From assembly GCF_007989625.1 (NCBI RefSeq), contig NZ_BJUK01000001.1:1-64000 (forward strand): a stretch of DNA of 64,000 nt. The letters are read 5' to 3'. The notes beneath the pieces are model-generated. The model saw nothing but the letters and a program-made list of their open reading frames with translations, ran no database searches and was not told where the DNA came from. Position 1 is the first letter of the stretch; each line of letters starts with the position of its first letter. A program made the position numbers and the translations under genes. The DNA is from Bisbaumannia pacifica. GTDB lineage: Bacteria; Pseudomonadota; Gammaproteobacteria; Pseudomonadales; Halomonadaceae. This document shows positions 15,856 through 24,136 of this stretch, piece by piece.

Positions 15856-18054
15856 ATGACCACCTCCTGCTGCGGCGGCCAGCCGCGCACCGACGCCACC
15901 GAGACGCCACTACCCGACGATGCCCGCACCCTGCGTCTGCATATCGCCGCCATGGACTGCCCCACCGAGGAGGCGCTGCTGCGCCGCGCCCTGGCCGATG
16001 AACCGGGCATCCTGGCGCTGCGCTTCGACCTCATCCGCCGGGTACTGACCGTGGCCCACGACGGCGCCGATGAGGCCGCGATCCAGGCGCGGATCGCCAC
16101 CACCGGCATGAGCGCCGAGCCGCTGAACGATGCGACCGCCGAGGCACCGCCCACGCCACCCGCCGAGGGCTGGGGCCGGCTGGCCCTGGCCGCCGCCCTG
16201 GCGCTGGCCGCGGAGCTGCTGCACTGGTTCGTCCCGACCCTTGGCTGGGCCCCGCCCCTGCTGGCCCTGGCCGCCATCGGCCTGGCCGGGCTCGCCACCT
16301 GGAAGAAGGGCTGGATCGCCCTGCGCCACCGTAGCCTGAATATCCATGCGCTGATGAGCGTGGCGGTGACCGGGGCCCTGCTGATCGGCCAATGGGCGGA
16401 GGCCGCCATGGTGCTGGTGCTCTTCACCCTGGCCGAGCGCATCGAGGCGCGCTCCCTGGGTCGCGCCCGGGACGCCATCCGCGGTCTGCTCGACCTGGCC
16501 CCGGCCACGGCCCGGGTACATCAGGACGACGGCGACTGGCAGGAGGTGGCCGCCGAGATGGTGATCATCGGCAGCCGGGTACGGGTGCGTCCCGGCGAGC
16601 GGGTGCCTCTGGACGGCGAGATCCTCAGCGGCCGGAGCGCCCTGGACGAGTCGCCCATCACCGGCGAGGGCTTGCCCAGGGACAAGGGCCCGGGGGATGC
16701 CGTCTTCGCCGGCACCATCAACCAGCAAGGCGAGTTCGACTACCGCACCACCCGGCGGGCCGACGACACCACCCTGGCGCGGATCATCCATGCGGTGGAA
16801 GAGGCCCAGGCCAGCCGCGCGCCCACCCAGCGGCTGGTGGACCGCTTCGCCGCCATCTATACGCCCCTGGTGTTCGCCCTGGCCATCGCCACCGCCCTGG
16901 CCTGGCCGCTGTTCGGCGGCGCCTGGCTGGAAGGCATCTACCGGGCCCTGGTGCTGCTGGTGATCGCCTGCCCCTGCGCCCTGGTGATCTCCACCCCGGT
17001 GACCATCGTCAGCGGCCTGGCCGCGGCGGCCCGTTCCGGCATCCTGATCAAGGGCGGCCACTTCCTGGAGCAGGGCCATCGCCTCGCCTGGCTGGCCTTC
17101 GACAAGACCGGCACCCTCACCGAGGGCAAGCCTCGCCTACATCACTGGGAGGCCTGGGACTCGACCGACAGGCGCGAGTCGCCGGCGAGGTTGGCATGGG
17201 CCCTGGCCGGGCGTTCCAATCACCCGGTCTCCCGGGCCCTGGCGGCGGCGCTATCCGAGGAGCCATCCGCCGCGCGTTCCGACGCCCTGGCCGAGACCCC
17301 GCACGGCGTCGTCGAGCGTCCCGGCCTGGGCGTGGAGGCGAGCCTCGGTGAGCGCCGGCTGTGGCTGGGCAATCGCCGCCTGGCGGTAGCGCATGGCGTG
17401 GCGGCAGACCTCCTGGAGGCGCGCCTGGCGCCCCTGGAAGCCCGGGGGCAGAGCCCGCTGATCCTCGGCGAGGACGACCGCCCCCTGGCGCTGTTCGCCG
17501 TCAGCGATCCCCTCAAGGCCGGCAGCCACGAAGCGATCGCCGAGCTGCACCGCCTGGGCATCCAGACCCTGATGCTCTCCGGCGACAACCGCCATAGCGT
17601 GGCCGCCATCGCCGCCGAGGCCGGCATCGACGAGGCCCGGGGGGAGCTGCTCCCCGAGGACAAGCTGCGCCTGATCGAAGAGAAGGCGAACCAGGCCAGC
17701 ATCGGCATGGTCGGCGACGGCATCAACGACGCCCCGGCCCTGGCCCGGGCCGATATCGGCTTCGCCATGGGCGGTGCCGGCAGCGACGCCGCCATCGAGA
17801 CCGCCGACGTGGCGCTGATGGACGACGACCCGCGCAAGCTGCCGCGCTTCGTCGCCCTCTCCCGAGCCACCCGGCGGGTGCTGATTCAGAACATCGCCTT
17901 CGCCATCGCCATCAAGGTGCTCTTCCTGGGACTCGCCTTCAGCGGCCACGCCACCCTGTGGATGGCGGTCTTCGCCGATATGGGCGCCAGCCTGCTGGTG
18001 GTGGCCAACGGCCTCAAGCTGCTGCGCCGCGCCGCGCCATCCCCCGGCGCATAA
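15856..18054 (+). CDS. cadA: heavy-metal-translocating P-type ATPase (Cd/Zn/Pb efflux)
   Basis: 732 residues. The N-terminal heavy-metal-associated domain has MDCPTEEA at 33-40 (a single-Cys version typical of this CadA group) after a TTSCCGG segment. Eight predicted helices follow, with the actuator SPITGEGLP, metal-site IACPCALVISTP, phosphorylation DKTGTLTEG, SNHPVSRAL nucleotide-binding HP and GDGINDAPALA hinge. The CPC motif marks a P1B-2 exporter of Zn2+, Cd2+ and Pb2+. AAGGAG precedes the ATG at 15856. It is controlled by the CadR promoter at 15789-15819. Its 3' end overlaps the convergent amidohydrolase gene by 41 bases. Confidence 0.94.
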   Translation: MTTSCCGGQPRTDATETPLPDDARTLRLHIAAMDCPTEEALLRRALADEPGILALRFDLIRRVLTVAHDGADEAAIQARIATTGMSAEPLNDATAEAPPTPPAEGWGRLALAAALALAAELLHWFVPTLGWAPPLLALAAIGLAGLATWKKGWIALRHRSLNIHALMSVAVTGALLIGQWAEAAMVLVLFTLAERIEARSLGRARDAIRGLLDLAPATARVHQDDGDWQEVAAEMVIIGSRVRVRPGERVPLDGEILSGRSALDESPITGEGLPRDKGPGDAVFAGTINQQGEFDYRTTRRADDTTLARIIHAVEEAQASRAPTQRLVDRFAAIYTPLVFALAIATALAWPLFGGAWLEGIYRALVLLVIACPCALVISTPVTIVSGLAAAARSGILIKGGHFLEQGHRLAWLAFDKTGTLTEGKPRLHHWEAWDSTDRRESPARLAWALAGRSNHPVSRALAAALSEEPSAARSDALAETPHGVVERPGLGVEASLGERRLWLGNRRLAVAHGVAADLLEARLAPLEARGQSPLILGEDDRPLALFAVSDPLKAGSHEAIAELHRLGIQTLMLSGDNRHSVAAIAAEAGIDEARGELLPEDKLRLIEEKANQASIGMVGDGINDAPALARADIGFAMGGAGSDAAIETADVALMDDDPRKLPRFVALSRATRRVLIQNIAFAIAIKVLFLGLAFSGHATLWMAVFADMGASLLVVANGLKLLRRAAPSPGA

Positions 18055-18748
18055 AGTTGAGGATCCAGCGGGCCATCAGGGCATCGTGTACCGGGGCATC
18101 GAGGGAGGCCTGGCCCTCGTGGATCCGCGCCTCGCCCACCAGCTCGCGGCGCAGGGCCATCAGGTCCCGGGAGTAGGGCTTGGCGAACTCCGGGTGCCCC
18201 TGCACGCCGAGGAAGTGCTCGCCGACCTGCATCAGGTAGCAGGGGCAGAAGTCGCTGCCCCCCAGCACCCGGCTCTCGGGGGGCAGGCGCACCACCTGGT
18301 CCTGGTGGCTGACCACCAGGTTCAGCTCCGGCTGCCAGGGCGTCATCCACTCGGCCCGTTCGTCCAGGCGATTGAAGGAGACCCCGACGCCCCAGCCCTT
18401 GGCGCTCTGCTCCACCTCGCCACCCAGGGCCTTGGCGATCAGCTGGTGGCCGAAGCAGATCCCCACCAGGGGCTTGCCGGCTCGCCATAGCTCGCGCACG
18501 AAGGCCGCCAGGTCGTCGACCCAGGCCAGGCCATCGTTGACGCCGAACTTGGAGCCGGTGGTCAGCCAGGCATCCACCGCCTCGACCTCGTCGGGAATCT
18601 CACCGTCCAGGCAGCGCCAGACGCAGAACTCCAGGTCGGGATCGACGCCCGTGAGCAGTGCCTCGAACATCGCCGGGTAGTTGCCATGGGTGGCGCGCAG
18701 CTCCGGCGCCACGTCATCGCATTGCAGCAGGCCAATACGTAACACCAT
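18014..18748 (-). CDS. class I glutamine-amidotransferase-like hydrolase (predicted gamma-glutamyl amide hydrolase)
   Basis: 244 residues of the class I GATase fold with a nucleophile Cys98 in LVGICFGHQ and His185/Glu187 in VQGHPEF, completing a Cys-His-Glu triad. There is no synthetase partner domain. Free-standing members with this architecture include IpuF and PuuD-like enzymes that release glutamate from gamma-glutamyl amides. As the last gene of the gamma-glutamylation cluster (39 bases after the Fe-alcohol dehydrogenase), it would hydrolyse a gamma-glutamyl-amino acid to glutamate plus the free amino acid. The start at 18748 (MVLRIGLLQ) has GAAGGAGGGC upstream. It overlaps the 3' end of cadA on the other strand. 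Confidence 0.85.
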   Translation of the reverse strand: MVLRIGLLQCDDVAPELRATHGNYPAMFEALLTGVDPDLEFCVWRCLDGEIPDEVEAVDAWLTTGSKFGVNDGLAWVDDLAAFVRELWRAGKPLVGICFGHQLIAKALGGEVEQSAKGWGVGVSFNRLDERAEWMTPWQPELNLVVSHQDQVVRLPPESRVLGGSDFCPCYLMQVGEHFLGVQGHPEFAKPYSRDLMALRRELVGEARIHEGQASLDAPVHDALMARWILNFMRRGMARRGAAA

Positions 18749-18787
18749 CCTGCCCTCCTTCTCGTTCCGGGGCGAGGCCATCGGCGG

Positions 18788-19972
18788 CTAGAGGGAGCCC
18801 TCCAGCGCCGCCACCATGATGGCCCGATAGGCCTCGGCATCGTGGGCGATGGGGTTGCTGGCCGCGGAGGGGTCCGCCACCGCCATCTGGGCCACCTTGT
18901 CGGCCTGACGAGCATCGATGCCCAGGGCCGCCAGGGTGGGCGGAATCTTCAGCCGCTCGCGCAGCTCCAGCACCCAGTCGATCACCGCCGCCGTGCCCGG
19001 CTGGCGCAGATCCAGGTAGCGCCCCAGGCGCACCATGGGCTCGCCGATGGCCCGCTCGTTGGCGCGCAGCACATAGGGCATCAGCACCGCATTGAGGGTG
19101 CCATGGTGGGCATCGTAGAGGGCCCCCAGGGGGTGGGCCAGGGCATGCATGGCCCCCAGGCCACGCTGGAAGGCGGTGGCTCCCATCATCGAGGCCACCA
19201 GCATGTTCATCCGCGCCTCCAGGTCACCGCCATCGGCATGGGCGTGGAGCAGGTGGTCGCGGATGCGGCGCATGCCCTCCACGGCGATGCCCTCCGCCAT
19301 GGGGTGGTAGTTGGGGGAACACCAGGCCTCCAGGCAGTGGGACAGGGCGTCCATGCCGGTGGCGGCGGTGATCGACGGCGGCAGGCCGATGGTGAGTTCG
19401 GGGTCGAGGATCACCGTGGCCGGCACCATGCCGGGGTGGAAGATGATGCGCTTCACATGGGCCTGCTCGTCGGTGATCACCGAGGCGCGGCCCACCTCGG
19501 AGCCGGTGCCCGCGGTGGTGGGAATCGCCACCACCGGGGCGATGGCCGCGGCGTCTGCCTGGCGCCAGTTGTCGCCCACGTCCTCCAGGGACCATAGTGA
19601 CAGCCCCTCCCGCTGCCCCGCCATCAGCGCCACCGCCTTGGCGGCGTCCAGGGCCGAGCCGCCGCCGAAGGCGATCACCCCGTCGTGGCCTCCGTCGCGG
19701 AAGGCGGCCACCCCGTCCAACACATTCTTGCCGGTGGGGTTGCCCTTGATGGCGCTGAAGAGGGCGACGCCCAGGCCGGCGCCACGGCAGGCGGCCAAGG
19801 CGTCGTGGACCATGGGCAGCTGCTCCAGGCCCGGGTCGGTGATCAGCAGCGGTGCCGCCATGCCCAGGTCCCGGCAGGCCTGGGGCAGCTCGCGGATGCG
19901 TCCGACGCCGGTGAGGATCCGCGCCGGATAGTTCCAGTTAGTGGTCAGGCGACTCATCTCGTCTTGGCTCAT
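18788..19972 (-). CDS. iron-containing alcohol dehydrogenase (group III)
   Basis: 394 residues of the Fe-ADH family: NAD-binding GGGSALDAAKAVA and PTTAGTGSEV, then metal-ligand segments ATGMDALSHCLEAW, GAMHALAHPLGALYDAHHG. It oxidises an alcohol to an aldehyde with NAD(P)+. It lies in a co-directional set with an aldehyde dehydrogenase (42 bases upstream in transcription order) and a gamma-glutamyl synthetase. That makes a gamma-glutamyl-amino alcohol a likely substrate, which is inference. This enzyme replaces the PuuB-type FAD amine oxidase that would be expected if the substrate were a diamine. Confidence 0.88.
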   Translation of the reverse strand: MSQDEMSRLTTNWNYPARILTGVGRIRELPQACRDLGMAAPLLITDPGLEQLPMVHDALAACRGAGLGVALFSAIKGNPTGKNVLDGVAAFRDGGHDGVIAFGGGSALDAAKAVALMAGQREGLSLWSLEDVGDNWRQADAAAIAPVVAIPTTAGTGSEVGRASVITDEQAHVKRIIFHPGMVPATVILDPELTIGLPPSITAATGMDALSHCLEAWCSPNYHPMAEGIAVEGMRRIRDHLLHAHADGGDLEARMNMLVASMMGATAFQRGLGAMHALAHPLGALYDAHHGTLNAVLMPYVLRANERAIGEPMVRLGRYLDLRQPGTAAVIDWVLELRERLKIPPTLAALGIDARQADKVAQMAVADPSAASNPIAHDAEAYRAIMVAALEGSL

Positions 19973-20014
19973 AGCGACCTCGCTTCTCCCGTATTCCCCT
20001 TCGAGCTTAGGGCG

Positions 20015-21400
20015 TCAGGCGTGTTTCAGATGGAAGGACTTGGGTCGGGTCAGGGTCTCGTAGCCGACCCGGGAGAGGCTGCAGCCGCGCCCCGAGCGCT
20101 TGACCCCGGTCCAGGCCAGCTCCGGGTCCAGGTAGTCGCAGCGGTTGGCGAACACCGTGCCCGCCTCCAGCCGCGCCCCGAGCGCCGCGGCGGCCTCCAG
20201 GTCGCGGGTGAAGAGCGCCGCGGTGAGGCCGAAGTCACTGTCGTTCATCAGCCGGATCGCCTCCTCGTCGTCCTCCACCGCCATCACCCCCACCACCGGG
20301 CCGAAGCTTTCCTCGTGCATCACCCGCATCGAGTGATCGACCCCGGTGAGCAACTGGGGCGCCAGGTAGGCGCTGCCCGGCCGCGACAGCGGATAGGCGC
20401 CGGGGTCGATCCAGGCCCGGGCGCCCTGGGCCACCGCCTCCTCCACCTGGCCGCGCACGAAGTCCGCCGCCGCGGGCCGCACCAGGGGGCCCAGGGTGGT
20501 GGCGGGGTCGGTGGGGTTGCCGAGCCGCAACTGGCCGAGCCAGGCCAGGGCCCGCTCCAGGAAGTCATCGAGGCGCTGGCGCTGCACATAGAGGCGTTCG
20601 ATGCCGCAGCAGCTCTGCCCCGAGTTGAAGAAGGCGCCGTCCATCACCCGGGGCACGGCGCTGTCCAGGTCCACGTCGCCGCGCAGGTAGGCGGGATCCT
20701 TGCCGCCCAGCTCCAGGCCGGTGGCGATAAAGCGCCCGGCGGCGTTGCGCTCGACCATGGCGCCGCCGGCCACCGAGCCGGTAAAGGCCACCTGGGCGAT
20801 ACGCGCATCGCGGATCAGCGCCTCGGTGGTGGCATGGGCCAGGTGCAGGTGCTGGAAGACCCCCTCGGGCAGGCCGGCCTCATCGAAGGCCTGCTGCAGG
20901 CGCTCGGCGCACAGTGGCGTCTGGGCGGAGTGCTTGAGGATCACCGTATTGCCCGCCATCAGCGCCGGCACCAAGGCGTTCACCGCGGTCATAAAGGGGA
21001 AGTTCCAGGGCGCGATGATCAGCGACACCCCCAGGGGCTCGCGGGTGATATAGCGGGTGAAGCCGGGCTTGTCGGGCAGCCGGATGGGCGCCAGGGCCGA
21101 CTCGGCCAGGGCGATCATGGTCCGGGCGCGCTCCTCGAAGCCGCCGATCTCGCCGCCGGCCACGGCGATGGGGCGGCCCATCTGCCAGGTCAGCTCCTCG
21201 GCCAGGAGATCGCGGCGCGCCACCATAGCATCCACCATGGCGGCGCAGTAGCGGCCGCGCTCGGCGAGGCTCAGGGCCCGCCAGTCGCGCTGGGCGGCCA
21301 CCGCCCGGTCGAGGGCCGCCTCGACCCGGGCCCCCTCGGCCAGCTCGCGCCGCACATAGACCGAGCCATCCACCGGGGAAATCGTCTGTTGTATGGGCAT
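20015..21400 (-). CDS. aldehyde dehydrogenase family protein
   Basis: 461 residues with NAD-binding APWNFPFMTAVNALVPALMAGNTVILKHS, FTGSVAGG, the general-base LELGGKDP and catalytic Cys in FFNSGQSCCGIERLYV, then ESFGPVVGVM. It oxidises an aldehyde to the acid in the cytoplasm. The ATG at 21400 (MPIQQT) is 10 bases from GGAG and is preferred to an upstream TTG. It lies between the gamma-glutamyl synthetase and the Fe-alcohol dehydrogenase and would convert the gamma-glutamylated amino aldehyde to the gamma-glutamylated amino acid, as PuuC does in the putrescine pathway. Confidence 0.9.
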   Translation of the reverse strand: MPIQQTISPVDGSVYVRRELAEGARVEAALDRAVAAQRDWRALSLAERGRYCAAMVDAMVARRDLLAEELTWQMGRPIAVAGGEIGGFEERARTMIALAESALAPIRLPDKPGFTRYITREPLGVSLIIAPWNFPFMTAVNALVPALMAGNTVILKHSAQTPLCAERLQQAFDEAGLPEGVFQHLHLAHATTEALIRDARIAQVAFTGSVAGGAMVERNAAGRFIATGLELGGKDPAYLRGDVDLDSAVPRVMDGAFFNSGQSCCGIERLYVQRQRLDDFLERALAWLGQLRLGNPTDPATTLGPLVRPAAADFVRGQVEEAVAQGARAWIDPGAYPLSRPGSAYLAPQLLTGVDHSMRVMHEESFGPVVGVMAVEDDEEAIRLMNDSDFGLTAALFTRDLEAAAALGARLEAGTVFANRCDYLDPELAWTGVKRSGRGCSLSRVGYETLTRPKSFHLKHA

Positions 21401-21424
21401 AACCAACCTCGGCTCCAAGCGACG

Positions 21425-21519
21425 CCAGCCATGGGGTAGAGCGAAGCGTCTTTTTCAGGGATGAAAAAGTCGAGCGTCCAGGGATGGATTCACAGCGTCT
21501 TCGCGATCCCCATGGCTGG
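21425..21519 (-). repeat. nested inverted repeat between the GS-like and ALDH genes
   Basis: Outer arms CCAGCCATGGGG (21425-21436) and CCCCATGGCTGG (21508-21519) are perfectly complementary. Inside are GCGAAG/CTTCGC arms and a compact CTTTTTCA-GGGA-TGAAAAAG hairpin. Read on the minus strand this would fold into a branched RNA in the 144-base gap within the operon. It could be a partial terminator, a processing site or an attenuator. Confidence 0.6.
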
Positions 21520-21544
21520 GGAAGTCGCGTCCATGCCAGGGCGC

Positions 21545-22924
21545 CTAGATAATTTCGAAGTAGCGATCCAGCTCCCAATCGGTGATATGGCGGCGGAACT
21601 GCCGCTCCTCCCACTCCCGGGTCGCCGCGAAGTGCTCGACGAAGGCGTCGCCGAACAGCGCCCGGGCCGGCGCCGAGGCCTTGAGGCGCTGGGCCGCCTC
21701 CCACAGGGTGCGCGGCAGGGCCTGATGGGCGGGATGCTCGAGCTCGTAGGCATTGCCGCGCACCGCCTCGTCCGGCTCCAGACCCTGCTCGATGCCGTAC
21801 AGGCCGGCAGCGATGGCCGCCGCGAGCGCCAGGTAGGGGTTGGCATCGGCGCTGCCCAGCCGGTACTCCACCCGCTGGGACTTGTCGCCGCCGGGAATCA
21901 CCCGCAGCGCCGTGGTGCGGTTCTCCACGCCCCAGGTGGCGTCGGTGGGGGCCCAAAAGCCGGGAATCAGCCGGGTATAGCTGTTGATGGTGGGGGCGAA
22001 CATGGCCAGGAATTCCGGCATCAGCGCCTGCTGGCCGGCCACGAAGTGGCGCTGGATGGCGCTCATCCCGTGGGGGGCGTCGGCATCGAAGAACGCCGAG
22101 GCGCCGCCGTCGGCGTGGCGCAGCGACAGGTGGATATGCCCGCTCTGGCCCGGGTAGTCCGGCGACCACTTGGCCATGAAGGTGGCCATCAGGCCGCGGC
22201 GCTGGGCCCAGACCTTGGTGAAGGTCTTGAACAGGGCGCCCTTGTCGGCGGCGGCCAGGGCACCATCCACGGCGATCGCCGCCTCCAGCACCCCGGGGCC
22301 GGTCTCGGTATGCAGCCCCTCGATGGGGAAGTCCATGGCCTCGGCGAGCCCCAGCAGCTCGTGGTAGAGCTCGCTATGCACCGAGCTGCGCAGCATGGAG
22401 TAGCCCATCATGTCCGGGGTGAAGGGCCTGAGGTGGCGAAAGCCCTTCTCGCGCACCGACTCCGGGGTCTCCTGGAAGAGGAAGAACTCGTACTCCAGGG
22501 AGCCGAAGGCCTCGAAGCCCATAGCCTGGGCCCGCTCCAGCACCCGACGCAGCAGCCCCCGCGGGCAGAGCTCGGCGGCGGGGCCGGTGAACTCGGCCAG
22601 GAACAGCAGCATCTCGCCCTCCGCCGGCACGCCCCGGCAGCTCTCCGGGACGATCCGTAGCGGCGCATCCGGGTAGCCGGTGTGCCAGCCGGTGAAGCTC
22701 ACGTTGTCGTAGAGCTCGTCCTTGCTGTCCCAGCCCAGCACCACGTCGCAGAAGGCGAAGCCCGATTCCAGGGCGTGGAAGAACTTCTCCTTGTGCATGT
22801 ACTTGCCGAGCATCACCCCGTCGATATCGAACATCCCGACCTTGACGTGGCTCAGGCCACGCGCCTCGACGATGCGCCGGGCATCCGCCGGCGTCTTGAC
22901 CGCTCTCGGTTCCAGTCGACTCAT
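21545..22924 (-). CDS. glutamine synthetase family protein (predicted gamma-glutamyl-amide synthetase)
   Basis: 459 residues with the GS beta-grasp start VKVGMFDIDGVMLGKYM, YEFFLFQE metal site, GHIHLSLRH, the ATP-site NSYTRLIPGFWAPTDATWGVENRTTALRV and RVEYRLGSADANPYLALAAAIAAG. It groups by appearance with PuuA/IpuC-type enzymes, which join glutamate to an amine with ATP, rather than GlnA: the N-terminal domain and the absence of nitrogen-assimilation neighbours fit that. It is flanked by TRAP genes and two dehydrogenases in the same direction. It should commit an imported amine or amino alcohol to a gamma-glutamylated pathway. Confidence 0.9.
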   Translation of the reverse strand: MSRLEPRAVKTPADARRIVEARGLSHVKVGMFDIDGVMLGKYMHKEKFFHALESGFAFCDVVLGWDSKDELYDNVSFTGWHTGYPDAPLRIVPESCRGVPAEGEMLLFLAEFTGPAAELCPRGLLRRVLERAQAMGFEAFGSLEYEFFLFQETPESVREKGFRHLRPFTPDMMGYSMLRSSVHSELYHELLGLAEAMDFPIEGLHTETGPGVLEAAIAVDGALAAADKGALFKTFTKVWAQRRGLMATFMAKWSPDYPGQSGHIHLSLRHADGGASAFFDADAPHGMSAIQRHFVAGQQALMPEFLAMFAPTINSYTRLIPGFWAPTDATWGVENRTTALRVIPGGDKSQRVEYRLGSADANPYLALAAAIAAGLYGIEQGLEPDEAVRGNAYELEHPAHQALPRTLWEAAQRLKASAPARALFGDAFVEHFAATREWEERQFRRHITDWELDRYFEII

Positions 22925-22984
22925 GGCGCCACTTCCCGATGATGGTGATCGATCGGCGCCGCGGCCCGGCCGCGGCGCCCGGAC

Positions 22985-24049
22985 TCAGGCATAGCGATAG
23001 GGAGGGCCCGCCTGCTGCATGGTCTCCCGGTAGGCCTTGAGGATCTCCACCAGGCGGGCGTTGCGCTCGCTCTGGGCGGCGATCTCGTCCCAGAAGGCCA
23101 GGGCCTCGTTCTCCAGGGTCTGCCACTCCGACTCGGGAATCGAGGTCAGCTCCAGCTTGCCGCCAGTGGTGCGGTAGTGGGCCTCGCCCCACCAGTACCA
23201 GTGCTGGCGATAGTAGTGGGAACTGTCCATGCACAGCTTGAACAGCGTCTTGAGGTGCTCCGGTACCTCGTTCCAACGTTCGCTGTTGGCGAAGTAGGAA
23301 CCGGCCCAGGCCCCGGAGATGTTATTGGTGAGGTAATAGCTGCTGACGTCCGCCCAGCCCACGGTGTAGGCCTCGGTGATCCCCGCCCAGGCGATGCCAT
23401 CCAGCTCCCGGGTCTGCATGGCCACCTCGATGTCCTCCCAGGGCAGGGTCACCGGCACCACCCCGAAGCGGCTCAGGAAGCGCCCGGCGGTGGGGAAGGT
23501 GAAGACCCGCTTGCCGCGCAGGTCCTCGAGGCTACGGATCGGCTCCCGGGTGACGAAGTTGCAGGGATCCCAGGCCCCGGCCCCCAGCCAGGTCACCCCC
23601 TCCACCTCGCCGTAGGCCTCCTCCCAGATCTCGCGCAGCCCGTAGTGCTCGAAGAGCACCGGCACGTCGAGGCTGTAGCGGGAGGCGAAGGGGAAATAGC
23701 CGCCGAACACCGAGACGTCCACCGGGGCGGCGATGGAGTCGTCGTCGCTCTGCACCGCATCGATGGTGCCGCGCTGCATGGCCCGGAACAGCTCGCCGGT
23801 GGGCACCAGTTGGTCGGCGTAGTAGAGCTCGATCTCCATCTCGCCGTTGGCGGCGCGGTTGAAGGCATCGATGGAGGGCTTGATGACATGCTCGGCCAGG
23901 GCCGGGCCGGCATAGGTCTGCATGCGCCAGCGAATCGGGCTGCGCGACTGGGCGTGGACATAGGGTGCCCCGACGGTAGCCGCTCCCACCGTGGCGGCGG
24001 TGGCCACCCCGGCCTGCTTGAGAAAATTACGCCTGTTGCGATCGGTCAT
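22985..24049 (-). CDS. TRAP transporter periplasmic substrate-binding protein (DctP family)
   Basis: 354 residues. The twin-arginine-like signal (NRRNFLKQAGVATAATVGAATVGAPYVHA) indicates Tat export. The mature DctP fold follows with IRWRMQTYAGPALAEHV, LEDLRGKRVFTFPTAGRFL, where the family Arg can contact a carboxylate, and an aromatic-rich C-terminus. It binds the substrate in the periplasm for the DctQM permease encoded just upstream. The ATG at 24049 follows GGGAGAAGCATC. As part of the gamma-glutamylation cluster it probably binds the amine-containing substrate or a derivative, though most DctP ligands are organic acids. Confidence 0.9.
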   Translation of the reverse strand: MTDRNRRNFLKQAGVATAATVGAATVGAPYVHAQSRSPIRWRMQTYAGPALAEHVIKPSIDAFNRAANGEMEIELYYADQLVPTGELFRAMQRGTIDAVQSDDDSIAAPVDVSVFGGYFPFASRYSLDVPVLFEHYGLREIWEEAYGEVEGVTWLGAGAWDPCNFVTREPIRSLEDLRGKRVFTFPTAGRFLSRFGVVPVTLPWEDIEVAMQTRELDGIAWAGITEAYTVGWADVSSYYLTNNISGAWAGSYFANSERWNEVPEHLKTLFKLCMDSSHYYRQHWYWWGEAHYRTTGGKLELTSIPESEWQTLENEALAFWDEIAAQSERNARLVEILKAYRETMQQAGPPYRYA

Positions 24050-24136
24050 GATGCTTCTCCCGTGGGTTGTTGTGGTTACCACTGACTCGCGTCGCTGCGG
24101 GTTCCTCCTTGCCCGTTGGCGGGCATGTTCGGCGTC

